Below, in pieces: positions 25,031-32,749 of a stretch of DNA of 35,788 bases (position 1 is the first letter of the stretch; each line of letters starts with the position of its first letter). Source of the DNA: Candidatus Poribacteria bacterium (GTDB lineage Bacteria > Poribacteria > WGA-4E > WGA-3G); the NCBI GenBank assembly GCA_022822215.1, contig JAJECD010000236.1, positions 1 to 35,788 on the forward strand, given 5' to 3'. The translations under genes and the position numbers were made by a program. The notes under the pieces were generated by a model. That model did no database searches and was not told the origin of the DNA. It was given only the letters and a program-made list of their open reading frames with translations.

Positions 25031-26089
25031 TTAGTCGTTTGAGACTCTCCACATCTGGAGTCCATCGAAATCGAAGTTAACATCAATAACGCGTGCCCCA
25101 GCATCTTCGAGTTTCTGGCGCACACTATGTTCGCGTGTCGGTTCACAGTAGAACAGGAGACACCCTCCACCACCGGCACCACACGCTTTTCCGCCGATAG
25201 CACCGTGTGCTGTTGCGATTTTGAAAAGCTGCTCAATCTGCTCATTTGTAACAGAGGAGTGTAATTTTTTCTGATTCTGCCAATTTTGGGTGAGGAGTTC
25301 GCCGAATTCAGTTAGGCGCCCTCGCATCAGTGCCGTTTTGGTCGCCTCAGCCGTGGTTTTGAGAGTTTCCAACGCGTCGCGAACACTTGGATCCGCGCTT
25401 TTGTAGGCGGTTGTCACGTTCTGGTGGATGTTGCCCGAGAGTCTCGATTTCCCAGTATAACAGAGAACGAGGTTTTTTTCAAGTTCGTAGCGAATGGGGG
25501 GAGAGAGTCTCAACAGGGAGGTTTTGACCTCTTCTCCTTGGAATTCCATAAAGTGAATACCGCCGAGGGCACTGGCGTACTGGTCTTGTTTTCCACCGAG
25601 TATACCGAGTTCATGGCGTTCGATAGTGCTGGCGAGTTCGGCGTATTCGTAGGGGAGATAGGTGGCTTCTTTGAGCGCGCCGAGGACGCTAACGAGGGCA
25701 ACCCCCATTGCTGCCGAAGTTCCCAATCCACTTCCAGGAGGGGCGTTCGACTGTGTGATCAGGTCAAATCCACCGATCTGTATGGACATTCGCCGGACCG
25801 CTGCCTTGACTAAATCAATGTTTCCATCGTATTCGAGTTGACGTACATCGTCGGCTTCAATGAAGGTATCGAAATCTGCGGAATAGATACGAATACTTTT
25901 ATCTAAAATCCGCTGTAATTCAACGGAATCGTCCTGCATTGTCTGGCGTTCACAGCGGAGCGTTGCATAAGCATATCGATTGATCGCTCCGTTAACGACC
26001 AACCCCTTTGAATGCTCGGTGAATAAAGCTACGTCGCTCCACCCTCCAGCAAAGTCAATTCGGACTGGAGCTCTCGCTCGGATTAGCAT
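25031..26089 (-). CDS. GHMP-family sugar kinase (heptose-7-phosphate kinase/galactokinase-like)
   Basis: This 352-aa kinase starts at ATG 26089, which has AGGAGA at a 6-nt spacing. The track start at 26122 is too long. The N-terminus APVRIDFAGGWSD is typical of the HddA/fucokinase branch. The phosphate loop is PPGSGLGTSAA, and the C-terminal motif is GGKACGAGGGGCLLF. It phosphorylates a sugar at the anomeric or C1 position for activation to a nucleotide sugar, which fits the nearby UDP-glucose dehydrogenase. The exact sugar is unknown. It is first in a unit with moxR and the small gene. Confidence 0.88.
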   Translation of the reverse strand: MLIRARAPVRIDFAGGWSDVALFTEHSKGLVVNGAINRYAYATLRCERQTMQDDSVELQRILDKSIRIYSADFDTFIEADDVRQLEYDGNIDLVKAAVRRMSIQIGGFDLITQSNAPPGSGLGTSAAMGVALVSVLGALKEATYLPYEYAELASTIERHELGILGGKQDQYASALGGIHFMEFQGEEVKTSLLRLSPPIRYELEKNLVLCYTGKSRLSGNIHQNVTTAYKSADPSVRDALETLKTTAEATKTALMRGRLTEFGELLTQNWQNQKKLHSSVTNEQIEQLFKIATAHGAIGGKACGAGGGGCLLFYCEPTREHSVRQKLEDAGARVIDVNFDFDGLQMWRVSND

Positions 26090-26328
26090 GACGAGTCTCC
26101 TGACATCGGGTTTTATGAGCACGCTTGCAAAGAATATCTATAAATAATGCGGAAGAATAAACAAGCGAAACTACAGATCCGGCAAACCGGCAATAGACAT
26201 GTTCCCCTGCAAAGGATAATGAAAGCAAAAATTGTGGTAATAGTGAGCCGATGATCGTATTGAAATATCTTGCAAAGGCAGTCTCTGTCGAGAAAGTGGT
26301 AAAAAAGCGTTGGTGATAGATGTAACGC
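26090..26328. other. Gene-free stretch between GHMP kinase and HU hairpin
   Basis: About 240 bp upstream of the kinase gene holds no convincing gene. A weak promoter-like pair on the reverse strand (TTGTTT, 16 nt, TATAGA near 26130-26155) could serve the kinase operon. A 103-residue reverse-strand frame crosses this stretch and the hairpin but has no coding character. Confidence 0.4.
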
Positions 26329-26383
26329 GGAAAAGCCGCAGCTACCCCGATTCGGAAACGGGGCATAGCCCCGCGGCTTTTCC
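26329..26383. terminator. Large branched palindrome, probable HU terminator or REP-type repeat
   Basis: GGAAAAGCCGC (26329-26339) pairs perfectly with GCGGCTTTTCC (26373-26383), an 11-bp stem. Inside it, one GGGG tract can pair either with CCCCG (26345-26349) or with GCCCC (26368-26372), so two alternative hairpins are possible. It lies 23 bp past the HU stop codon and has an AAAA/TTTT stretch in the stem, so a terminator is likely. Its GGGGC/GCCCC core also recalls the palindromes at 11435-11519. Confidence 0.65.
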
Positions 26384-26405
26384 CAGAAACTGAGCGAAAT
26401 AACCG

Positions 26406-26693
26406 CTAATCTGAGGAAGTAGCGTCGCGAAGCTTCTTACCAGCTTTGAAGACAGGGACTATCTTCTCGGGGATACTGAGCGGTTCGCCAGTCTGTGGAT
26501 TGCGACCTGTGCGAGCTGGCCGAACTTTGGCTTCAAATGTTCCGAAACCGATCAACCCAACAGAATCGCCGTTACTCAAAGCATCGCAAATAGTCGCAGC
26601 AAAAGCATCAACAGCGGCGGTTGCGTCTTTTTTGCTAAGACCGGCCTGTTCGACGATACTGCTGACGACATCGTTCTTCATTAATTTTGCCAT
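26406..26693 (-). CDS. HU/IHF-family DNA-binding protein
   Basis: This 95-aa nucleoid protein starts at ATG 26693, with GAGGA 9 nt upstream (the track start at 26762 is too long). It has the full HU shape: MKNDVVSSIVEQAGLSK, the dimerisation helix, GFGTFEAKVRPARTGRNPQTGE (the DNA-embracing arm) and PVFKAGKKLRD. The HU and IHF branches cannot be separated with certainty. The consensus promoter at 26809-26837 suggests strong constitutive expression. Confidence 0.95.
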   Translation of the reverse strand: MAKLMKNDVVSSIVEQAGLSKKDATAAVDAFAATICDALSNGDSVGLIGFGTFEAKVRPARTGRNPQTGEPLSIPEKIVPVFKAGKKLRDATSSD

Positions 26694-26808
26694 GTTAAAT
26701 GTTCCTCTAATTTTCAGCCCGAGCCAGAAAACGGGGCATCTGCCAAACAACGGTTCTCCCACATCGAGCGTAAATTGGATTTAGCAAAAAACTAATAGTA
26801 GTAATTAT

Positions 26809-26837
26809 ATTATACTATACAGATATAGATATGTCAA
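26809..26837 (-). promoter_or_regulatory. Perfect consensus sigma-70 promoter of the HU gene
   Basis: On the reverse strand TTGACA (26837-26832), exactly 17 nt, and TATAAT (26814-26809) match consensus completely. It lies about 115 bp upstream of the HU start codon. Confidence 0.85.
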
Positions 26838-27077
26838 GATAAAATGCAGTTAATGTCAGAATTAGCTAGAATTATGGGGCGAAAATATCAAGAACTATCC
26901 CCGAAGCTGCCTTATAGAAACAGAAACCCAGCTAACTGGAGCCATTACAATTATCTATAGAAGCGATTTTTTGACGCTCGGAAGAGAGCTAACTGAAAAC
27001 TAAATGACTCTACCATTTAGCGAAGTTAACCTGACATAATACATAAGGTTTCTTAAAATTAATACCATAGATTGCGG

Positions 27078-27129
27078 AATTTGTCAAATTTTTTTGCTTT
27101 AAAGCCGTAAAGCATTTGATTAAATCAAA
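27078..27129. promoter_or_regulatory. Cluster of palindromes upstream of asd
   Basis: Three inverted repeats lie side by side: AATTTG-T-CAAATT (27078-27090), GCTTTA-N6-TAAAGC (27096-27113) and TTTGAT-TAA-ATCAAA (27115-27129). They could be operator sites or RNA hairpins. AT-richness alone makes such palindromes more likely, so support is moderate. Confidence 0.4.
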
Positions 27130-27199
27130 TTTTTAGCGGAATGATTTAATTTTCAACGGATCCTTTACCTGCCTATGCGGAGTGGCTTTACCGAAATAT

Positions 27200-27229
27200 T
27201 TGCTTTAAGCGGTATGTTTGTGGTAAAAT
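27200..27229 (+). promoter_or_regulatory. Possible promoter of asd-mtnK
   Basis: TTGCTT (27200-27205), an 18-nt spacer and TAAAAT (27224-27229) lie about 60 bp before the asd ATG. The hexamers match 4/6 and 5/6. Confidence 0.4.
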
Positions 27230-27289
27230 TATAAGATATAGTTTACTGAAGGTTCCGCTTGAATAACACAATAAAGGAAAATATCAAAA

Positions 27290-28291
27290 ATGCATGAAAG
27301 TTACCGTGTAGCGGTTGTAGGCGCGACCGGCGCTGTCGGCAACACGATGTTGCAAATTTTAGAAGAGCGAGGCTTCCCTATTGCCGCCTTGAAACTTCTG
27401 GCATCGCACCGTTCCGCTGGTGAGATTCTGTCCTTTAAAGATGCCCCGATTATCGTTGAAGAATTAACGCATGATTCCTTTGAAGATGTGGATGTTGTCT
27501 TTTCATCGGCGGGTGCGTCTGTGAGTCGCGAGTTCATGCCGACAGCTGTGGAAAAAGGAGCACTCGTTATTGACAATACAAGTGCCTTCCGTATGGACCC
27601 AGCCACCCCGTTGGTTGTCCCTGAAGTCAATATGGAGGCTGCCCGGACGCACAACGGGCTCATTGCCAATCCGAATTGTTCTACCATTCAGATGATGGTC
27701 GCACTTAAACCGATTTATGACGCTGTTGGCATCAAGAGAATCGTTGTTTCGACCTACCAGAGCGTCTCTGGCAAAAGTGGACGTGCTGTTATAGAATTAG
27801 TGCAGCAAACGAAGGACGCTCTTGAAGGCGTACCGGTTACTTTAGATAAATTTCCGCACCAAATGGCGTTCAATGTCGCGTTTGATTGGCCCTTTTTAGA
27901 TTGTGGAGACAATGAGGAAGAGGTCAAAATGATCAATGAGACTCGGAAAATACTTGAGGATAACACAATTGGTGTCTCTGCTACAACGGTTCGAGTTCCA
28001 GTTTTCTACGCACATTCTGAATCCATAAACGTCGAGACACACGGAAAACTCACCGCAGCTGAAGCGAGAGAATGTCTCGCCACAGCACCGGGGGTGAAAC
28101 TTCTGGATGATCCGAGTAATCAGCAGTACCCACTTGCTATAGATGCCGCAGGCAAAGACGATGTTTACGTAGGTAGGATCCGGGATGATGCCTCGATAGA
28201 AAACGGCTTGAATCTTTGGGTAGTCGCGGACAACCTACGGAAAGGTGCCGCCTTAAACGCTATTCAGATAGCTGAAAACCTGCTATTATAA
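27290..28291 (+). CDS. asd: Aspartate-semialdehyde dehydrogenase
   Basis: This 333-aa enzyme reduces aspartyl phosphate to aspartate semialdehyde, the branch point to lysine/diaminopimelate, threonine and methionine. It has the NADP-binding start VAVVGATGAVGNTM, SSAGASVSREF, the catalytic cysteine in ANPNCSTIQ (C130), TYQSVSGKSG, and the substrate-binding RVPVFYAHSE. The length is normal. The SD AAAGGA is rather far (11 nt) from the ATG. mtnK follows 15 bp downstream, so both genes serve methionine-related metabolism and are probably co-transcribed. Confidence 0.96.
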   Translation: MHESYRVAVVGATGAVGNTMLQILEERGFPIAALKLLASHRSAGEILSFKDAPIIVEELTHDSFEDVDVVFSSAGASVSREFMPTAVEKGALVIDNTSAFRMDPATPLVVPEVNMEAARTHNGLIANPNCSTIQMMVALKPIYDAVGIKRIVVSTYQSVSGKSGRAVIELVQQTKDALEGVPVTLDKFPHQMAFNVAFDWPFLDCGDNEEEVKMINETRKILEDNTIGVSATTVRVPVFYAHSESINVETHGKLTAAEARECLATAPGVKLLDDPSNQQYPLAIDAAGKDDVYVGRIRDDASIENGLNLWVVADNLRKGAALNAIQIAENLLL

Positions 28292-28306
28292 TCGGTTCAA
28301 AAAGAT

Positions 28307-29443
28307 ATGGAACTCAACCTTGCGACTCTCCAAGACTATTTGCGTAGACAACGGGCGGAGATCGGCGTATTTGAACCTGACACGGAGTTCCATATAGAAG
28401 AGATCGGCGATGGCAATCTTAATACGGTCTATCGTGTCTCGGATATAACGCGCCCAGAGCATTCTCTCGTCTTGAAACACGCGCCACCCTACATTAAAAT
28501 ATTGGGTCCCGATTATCCCTTGTCCGTTGAACGCTTGACTTATGAATCCCGCGCCCTGGATGTTTACAATCGGTTGGTGAGGGGGACTGTGCCTGTGCAA
28601 TACAGCTTTGATGCAGATGTAGCGGTCATAGCGATGGAGGACCTTCGAGACGCACGTGTGCTACGAGATGATCTGATTGCTGGGACTGTGGATATCGCAA
28701 TTCCTGAACAGATTGGGCGGTTTATGGCGGTCGTGCATAGTCAGACGTATCTTGATAACCTTGATAGTGGGACCGCGCAGCGTTGTAAACAACAGTTTGC
28801 GAACACCACTATGCAGTCGATAACGACTGATTATGTGTTCACCTTTCCGTATACTGACCATGAGACGAACTTCTGGACCCCCGGGTTAGAACCTGACGTT
28901 CAGCAGTTAAAAACGGATACGGACTTTTTGGAGCGAGCCGCACATCTTAAACAGGTTTTCCTAACAGCGCAGCAAGGTGTCACCCATGGAGACCTACATA
29001 CAGGCAGTGTTCTGGTCCAAGGCGACACAGCCAAAGTTATTGATGCTGAATTTGCCTTTTACGGTCCTATAGGATTCGACCTCGGATTATTTTGGGCGAA
29101 TTATCTCTTATCTTATTTTTCGCATCAGGACGCTTTGCGTGTGCAATCGGCACTCAAAACGGCGATTGTGCAAACATGGCACGCCTATACTGCTGAATTC
29201 AAAATGATTGATGCAGATTTGAGGATGGAGACATTACAAAACGTCTTCTATGATGCTGTCGGCTTTGCAGGATTGGAAATGCTACGTCGTCTTGTGGGTG
29301 CCGCGCATGTCAAAGATATAGAAGGTATCGTTGATATGTCTCGGAAACTGCGTGTAGAAAGAGCTGCGCTTCAATTCGGAACGACCCTTGTTAAAAACCC
29401 TCAATCTTTTCAAGATGTTACAGCGATAATTGAGAGGCTTTGA
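28307..29443 (+). CDS. mtnK: S-methyl-5-thioribose kinase
   Basis: This 378-aa kinase of the methionine salvage pathway phosphorylates methylthioribose to methylthioribose-1-phosphate. Family marks are the glycine loop EIGDGNLN (G34-N39), LVLKHAPPYIKILG, PLSVERLTYES, VIAMEDL, the catalytic THGDLHTGS (H227, D229) and the metal-binding DAEFAFYGPIGFDLG, where most relatives have DPEFAFYGP. It is slightly shorter than common MtnK proteins (about 400 aa). No mtnA is adjacent. It sits directly behind asd. The assignment is strong for the family and good for the substrate. Confidence 0.9.
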   Translation: MELNLATLQDYLRRQRAEIGVFEPDTEFHIEEIGDGNLNTVYRVSDITRPEHSLVLKHAPPYIKILGPDYPLSVERLTYESRALDVYNRLVRGTVPVQYSFDADVAVIAMEDLRDARVLRDDLIAGTVDIAIPEQIGRFMAVVHSQTYLDNLDSGTAQRCKQQFANTTMQSITTDYVFTFPYTDHETNFWTPGLEPDVQQLKTDTDFLERAAHLKQVFLTAQQGVTHGDLHTGSVLVQGDTAKVIDAEFAFYGPIGFDLGLFWANYLLSYFSHQDALRVQSALKTAIVQTWHAYTAEFKMIDADLRMETLQNVFYDAVGFAGLEMLRRLVGAAHVKDIEGIVDMSRKLRVERAALQFGTTLVKNPQSFQDVTAIIERL

Positions 29444-29547
29444 TCACAATCACAGTATCACTAAAAACTACGGATTGGAAGCCCAAAGATTTATCTTTGG
29501 TAGGAAAATCCGCCCTCTTGGAAAGGACCAAAGCGTTCATTTTTCCC

Positions 29548-29577
29548 TTGACGTTTGGTCTGAAATTGTGGTATAAT
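29548..29577 (+). promoter_or_regulatory. Strong sigma-70-like promoter left of the tnpB element
   Basis: TTGACG (29548-29553), an 18-nt spacer and TATAAT (29572-29577) end four bases before the left end of the element's inverted repeat. It can transcribe tnpB now, and it may originally have served dnaJ (see findings). Confidence 0.65.
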
Positions 29578-29580
29578 AGT

Positions 29581-30934
29581 TATATCGTGTTGGCAAGCAT
29601 TATGAGCATTACCGCTTGGTAATGTGCTTGCCTCCCACTCATAAGGGGATAAAGGCACGATACACGATATACCATGAAATTAACCTTTAAGTATCCTACG
29701 AAAACACAGGAAGAAACAGTGTTAGCGTGGCTTGACCATCTCTGCGAACTCCAGAACTCCGCACGCAATAACCGAAAGCATGCACACGAAGAAGAAGGTC
29801 GTTTTGTTTCGCGATATGACCAAGAGCAACTTTTGAAAGTTGCCCGTGAGAAATATGACGACTTTCGGGAAGTCCCTCAAGATTTTCAAGTTTCTATTCT
29901 CAAACGTGTTGATAAAGCATTTGATGCGTTCCGGAGACGGTGTAAAGAAGGTGCGGCGAAAAAAGGCTACCCTCGCTATAAAAAGCGTGTCCGTTCTTTG
30001 ACGTGGTGCTTGCGAAAGCACAAACTTAAAACCGGTGAACGAGTTCGTCAAAACCCGATCCGCGAAACAGGCTTTCGCCATAACCGCTTGAAAGTGCCGA
30101 AGTTGGGTGAAGTCAAGATACGGATGCACCGTCCGTTTGAAGGGGATCCGAAAGAAGTCACGCTCGTGAAAAAAGCAAGTGGCTGGTATGCTTATATTAC
30201 TTGTGAAATCCCCAACACTCCGAAAGTCGAACCGACGGATGCGATCGCTGTTGACGTTGGCACGACAAACTATCTGACGACTTCTGAAGGCGAAAAGGAA
30301 GATAACCCGCGTTGGTATCGCCAAGCAGAAGGATTGCTGCATAAACACAACCAGACGATGGCACGCCGAAAGAAAGGCTCTAAACGCTGGTATAAAGCGG
30401 GGCATGCCGTTGCGCTTCATCATGAACGAACTGCTAATAAACGCAAAGACTTCATTGGTAAACTCGTCTACAAACTTTTTCATCATTGCGAAAATAACGT
30501 GCTTATCACTGAAGACCTCAGCGTATCTAACATGGTTCAGAATAAGCACCTCAGCAAGAGCATTTCGGATGCGTCTTGGGGTAAATTTTTTGAATGGTGT
30601 GGGAACATAGCCGAAAGAGACGGTTTCCACTTCCATCAAGTTGCTCCCAAGAACACTTCGCAAACGTGCTCTGCTTGTGGTAAGAAATCGCCAAAGAAAC
30701 TCTCTTTAGCGATACGGACCTTTAATTGTAGTTTTTGTGGCACGGTTTTAGACCGAGACCACAATGCTGCGATAAACATACTCTTACGGGCGGCTTGCGC
30801 CCATCGTGGAGAGCGTTGGGTTACCACCCTCTATGAAACGAGAAACACAAACGAAGCACGGGACGCGGGCTGAGAGACTGCTGAACAACTGTTGTTCAGC
30901 GACCTCTTAACAAGCCCAAGTCTTTAGGCTTGGG
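29581..30934 (+). mobile_element. IS200/IS605-family element carrying only tnpB (IS1341-like)
   Basis: The element contains tnpB without a tnpA partner. The left end is a structured block: TATATCGTGT (29581-29590) pairs with ACACGATATA (29662-29671). Within it GGCAAGCA pairs with TGCTTGCC, and CATTACC with GGTAATG, giving a compound hairpin. The right end has GCTGAACAA-CTG-TTGTTCAGC (30880-30900) and the subterminal hairpin CCCAAGTCT-TT-AGGCTTGGG (30915-30934). This single-strand hairpin pattern fits the IS200/IS605 type, which has no terminal inverted repeats or target duplication. The exact ends are not proven. Movement would need a TnpA from elsewhere. Confidence 0.75.
29674..30873 (+). 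CDS. tnpB: TnpB RNA-guided nuclease/transposon-associated protein
   Basis: This 399-aa protein of the OrfB/TnpB family is related to the ancestors of Cas12. The RuvC-like catalytic triad is complete: D194 (AVDVGTTNY), E280 (ITEDLSV) and D362 (LDRDHNAAIN). The zinc ribbon lies between the last two, with CSAC (C332, C335) and CSFC (C352, C355). The N-terminal helix-turn-helix region and the beta-barrel-like middle are present, so the protein looks functional. Its ATG lies just after the left-end stem and has no SD. The guide (omega) RNA would be expected from the 3' end of this gene through the right-end hairpin. Confidence 0.93.
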   Translation: MKLTFKYPTKTQEETVLAWLDHLCELQNSARNNRKHAHEEEGRFVSRYDQEQLLKVAREKYDDFREVPQDFQVSILKRVDKAFDAFRRRCKEGAAKKGYPRYKKRVRSLTWCLRKHKLKTGERVRQNPIRETGFRHNRLKVPKLGEVKIRMHRPFEGDPKEVTLVKKASGWYAYITCEIPNTPKVEPTDAIAVDVGTTNYLTTSEGEKEDNPRWYRQAEGLLHKHNQTMARRKKGSKRWYKAGHAVALHHERTANKRKDFIGKLVYKLFHHCENNVLITEDLSVSNMVQNKHLSKSISDASWGKFFEWCGNIAERDGFHFHQVAPKNTSQTCSACGKKSPKKLSLAIRTFNCSFCGTVLDRDHNAAINILLRAACAHRGERWVTTLYETRNTNEARDAG

Positions 30935-30955
30935 TACATTGACTTTTTGAGAAGG
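30780..30955 (+). ncRNA. Candidate omega (reRNA) scaffold and guide at the tnpB right end
   Basis: By analogy with other IS200/IS605 elements, the guide RNA overlaps the 3' end of tnpB, runs through the right-end hairpins (30880-30900 and 30915-30934) and takes its guide from the flanking DNA (from about 30935, starting TACATTGAC). The hairpins are seen in the sequence. The RNA itself, its 5' end and the processing are inference. Confidence 0.4.
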
Positions 30956-30958
30956 ACC

Positions 30959-31828
30959 ATGAGAGATTACTACGAGATCCTCGGTGTAGACCGAAGAGCG
31001 ACCCCAGAAGAAATTAAGAAAGCGTATCGCAAACTCGCAGTTCAGTATCATCCGGACAAAAATCCTGGTGACAAAGGGGCAGAAGAGAAATTCAAAGAAG
31101 CATCGAATGCCTATTCGGTACTCTCCGACCCAGAAAAGCGACGCGTCTATAACACACGCGGGCATGCTGGCGTGAATAACATGGGGTTTGAAGGCTATAC
31201 GACGATGGACGACATCTTCGCGAACCTGAACCTCGACGATATTTTTGGGCGCGGCGGGTTTGGTGGATTCGGTGGGTTCGGCGATGCCTTCGGCGATGCC
31301 TTTGGTCAACGGCGTACAACTGCGCCTACACGGGGACGCGACATCCGCATGAACATCAGTATCCCTTTCGGGGACGCAATATTGGGTAACAAGAAAGAGG
31401 TCACTGTCCGAGGAAAGCGGATCACCCTTACAATTCCACCCGGTATTGAGAACGGAAAAACCTTACGCATACGAGGTCAGGGCGAATCTCTTGGTATTGG
31501 CATGTCGGGTGATTTATTGGTAACGGTCTCTGTGCAGCCGCATCCGACATTGACCAGCGACGGCTTAGATTTGTTGACAGATGCAAAAATCTCTATGACG
31601 ACCGCAGCATTAGGGGGTTCGGTTCGTGTGAAAACGCTAACTGATGATGTGGATTTAAAGATCCCGCCGGGTGCGCAGCCTGGACAGCAATTACGTCTAC
31701 GTGGGCGGGGTGGAACGGATACCTCTGGACGGAAAGGGGATTTACGGGTGCGATTGGTTGTAGAGATACCGAAATCGTTGTCTCGCAAGCAGCGGAATTT
31801 GCTCAAGGAATTTGAGAAGACGCTGTGA
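30959..31828 (+). CDS. DnaJ-type co-chaperone without zinc finger (CbpA class)
   Basis: This 289-aa co-chaperone starts at ATG 30959, the usual [10 protein letters not shown] start. The track's GTG at 30947 adds four residues. The J-domain has the HPD motif (31-33), then a Gly/Phe-rich linker ([20 protein letters not shown]), and then the two substrate-binding barrels of DnaJ_C ([31 protein letters not shown]). The cysteine-rich zinc module of full DnaJ is absent, so it is the CbpA/DnaJ type II class. It stimulates DnaK ATPase. Its start lies 24 bp past the tnpB element's right-end hairpin, with no promoter of its own visible between. Confidence 0.93.
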   Translation: MRDYYEILGVDRRATPEEIKKAYRKLAVQYHPDKNPGDKGAEEKFKEASNAYSVLSDPEKRRVYNTRGHAGVNNMGFEGYTTMDDIFANLNLDDIFGRGGFGGFGGFGDAFGDAFGQRRTTAPTRGRDIRMNISIPFGDAILGNKKEVTVRGKRITLTIPPGIENGKTLRIRGQGESLGIGMSGDLLVTVSVQPHPTLTSDGLDLLTDAKISMTTAALGGSVRVKTLTDDVDLKIPPGAQPGQQLRLRGRGGTDTSGRKGDLRVRLVVEIPKSLSRKQRNLLKEFEKTL

Positions 31829-31930
31829 CAAATACAAACCAGCACCAAGCCAGTGTTATGTTTCTTTTAATTCAACGCCGCGTAGTATGTGATTCAGAGA
31901 TCCTACCAAAAGTAACAAAAAATAAGAACT

Positions 31931-32161
31931 ATGCCAACCCGACTTGAACTCATTCATAGTAATATAATGGAAGCAGAAGTTGATGCTATCGTGAACCCAA
32001 CAGACCTTGTTCTCAGTGGTGGGGGCGGTCTGGACCGGGTCATTCGTCAAGCTGCTGGTGAAGAGGTGGATCTGGCATGTGAGGGGATTCGCGAAAATTA
32101 TGGTGGTTGTCAAACCGGTATTGGATTTCGTTTGTTCTGCTTTCTCGGAGAAAAAAAGTAA
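31931..32161 (+). pseudogene. Truncated macro-domain (ADP-ribose-binding) gene
   Basis: The 76-aa frame starts like a macro domain (LELIHSNIMEAEVDAIVNPTD, SGGGGLDRVIRQAAGEEV, then GGCQTGIG). These are the first two ADP-ribose-binding segments. After GGCQTG the match ends: the next strands and the second half (normally the HTVGP and GVFGYP-type segments) are missing and the frame stops after 14 unrelated residues. A normal macro domain is about 150-180 aa. The gene looks cut at its 3' end, perhaps by a deletion or insertion in the accessory island. Confidence 0.75.
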
Positions 32162-32214
32162 AAGCCCTATAAAGTTTTTGGTATAACATAGTATTGGAAA
32201 AGAGTAAGTGCCAA

Positions 32215-32289
32215 ATGTTCACATGGAAAAAAAAGATTCAGCAGTTTGAAGCACTCCTTAACAATCTAAAAAATGACCTGTTGGCTTGA
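32215..32289 (+). CDS. Very small open frame, 24 aa, doubtful
   Basis: The frame from ATG 32215 reads MFTWKKKIQQFEALLNNLKN and then four residues. It is basic and amphipathic, and has no convincing SD. It sits in the 225-bp gap between the macro-domain remnant and the DUF433 gene. It may be a scrap of a lost gene, and I give it little weight. Nothing else was seen in the gap. Confidence 0.15.
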   Translation: MFTWKKKIQQFEALLNNLKNDLLA

Positions 32290-32386
32290 AAACCTTGCCG
32301 CAAAACGAAGACAAAAATCTATTTTCAAAGGAGATTGAAGGAACTTAAAAAAAACGTCGTAATATGAAAACTCAGGGAGTTTAACA

Positions 32387-32749
32387 ATGGAACTGGAAGG
32401 TTATTTTGACTTCATTCAAGAAGGGGTCATCCGGATTAAAGGGAATCGCATTGACATCGAGATTGTATTAGAAGATTATCTGGAAGGCGCGAGTCCGGAA
32501 GAAATTCTGCTACGCTATCCAACCTTAAACCTTGAAAAAATACACGCAACTATCCTCTACTATCTGGCGAAAAAAGAGGAAGTGGAAGCATATCTTGAAC
32601 GGGTGAGGCAACTTGACGAGGAAGCGGAACAAGAACAACTACGGAATCCATCACCTTTCGTGGTTGAATTACGGGAACGTTTCGCAAAGGCTTCCCAAGA
32701 ATTGCTTGAGGCTGAAGGCAAACGTACCAGATCGGCAGATGTCTTATGA
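32387..32749 (+). CDS. DUF433-family antitoxin
   Basis: This 120-aa protein has the DUF433 fold in NRIDIEIVLEDYLEGASPEEILLRYPTLN (helix-turn-helix-like, seen in antitoxins), then YYLAKKEEVEAYLERVRQ and an acidic, Gln/Glu-rich C-terminal extension that probably binds the toxin. The ATG has GGGAG 7 nt upstream. Its stop overlaps the start of the DUF5615 gene (ATGA), so the two are translationally coupled, as usual for this toxin-antitoxin type. Confidence 0.88.
   Translation: MELEGYFDFIQEGVIRIKGNRIDIEIVLEDYLEGASPEEILLRYPTLNLEKIHATILYYLAKKEEVEAYLERVRQLDEEAEQEQLRNPSPFVVELRERFAKASQELLEAEGKRTRSADVL

Larger units (their letters stand above)
26694..27289. other. AT-rich intergenic region between HU and asd
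   Basis: This gene-free stretch of about 600 bp is AT-rich. It contains the HU promoter (26809-26837), a group of short palindromes at 27078-27129, and a possible asd promoter (27200-27229). The word AGCTAACTG occurs twice (26931-26939 and 26988-26996). I searched for lysine, SAM or other riboswitch patterns before asd and saw none. No tRNA or open frame with coding character was found. Confidence 0.6.

Noticed and set aside
26055-26366. 103-aa reverse-strand frame between HU and the GHMP kinase
   Set aside because: It crosses the palindrome and the kinase start, has no SD and shows no coherent domain. I treat it as chance.
26860-27240. Possible lysine or SAM riboswitch before asd
   Set aside because: I looked for the conserved core elements and saw only short AT-rich palindromes. 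No known riboswitch pattern fits.
29722-30663. 313-aa reverse-strand frame inside tnpB
   Set aside because: It is fully antisense to a clear TnpB with an intact catalytic triad, and its translation has no family character.
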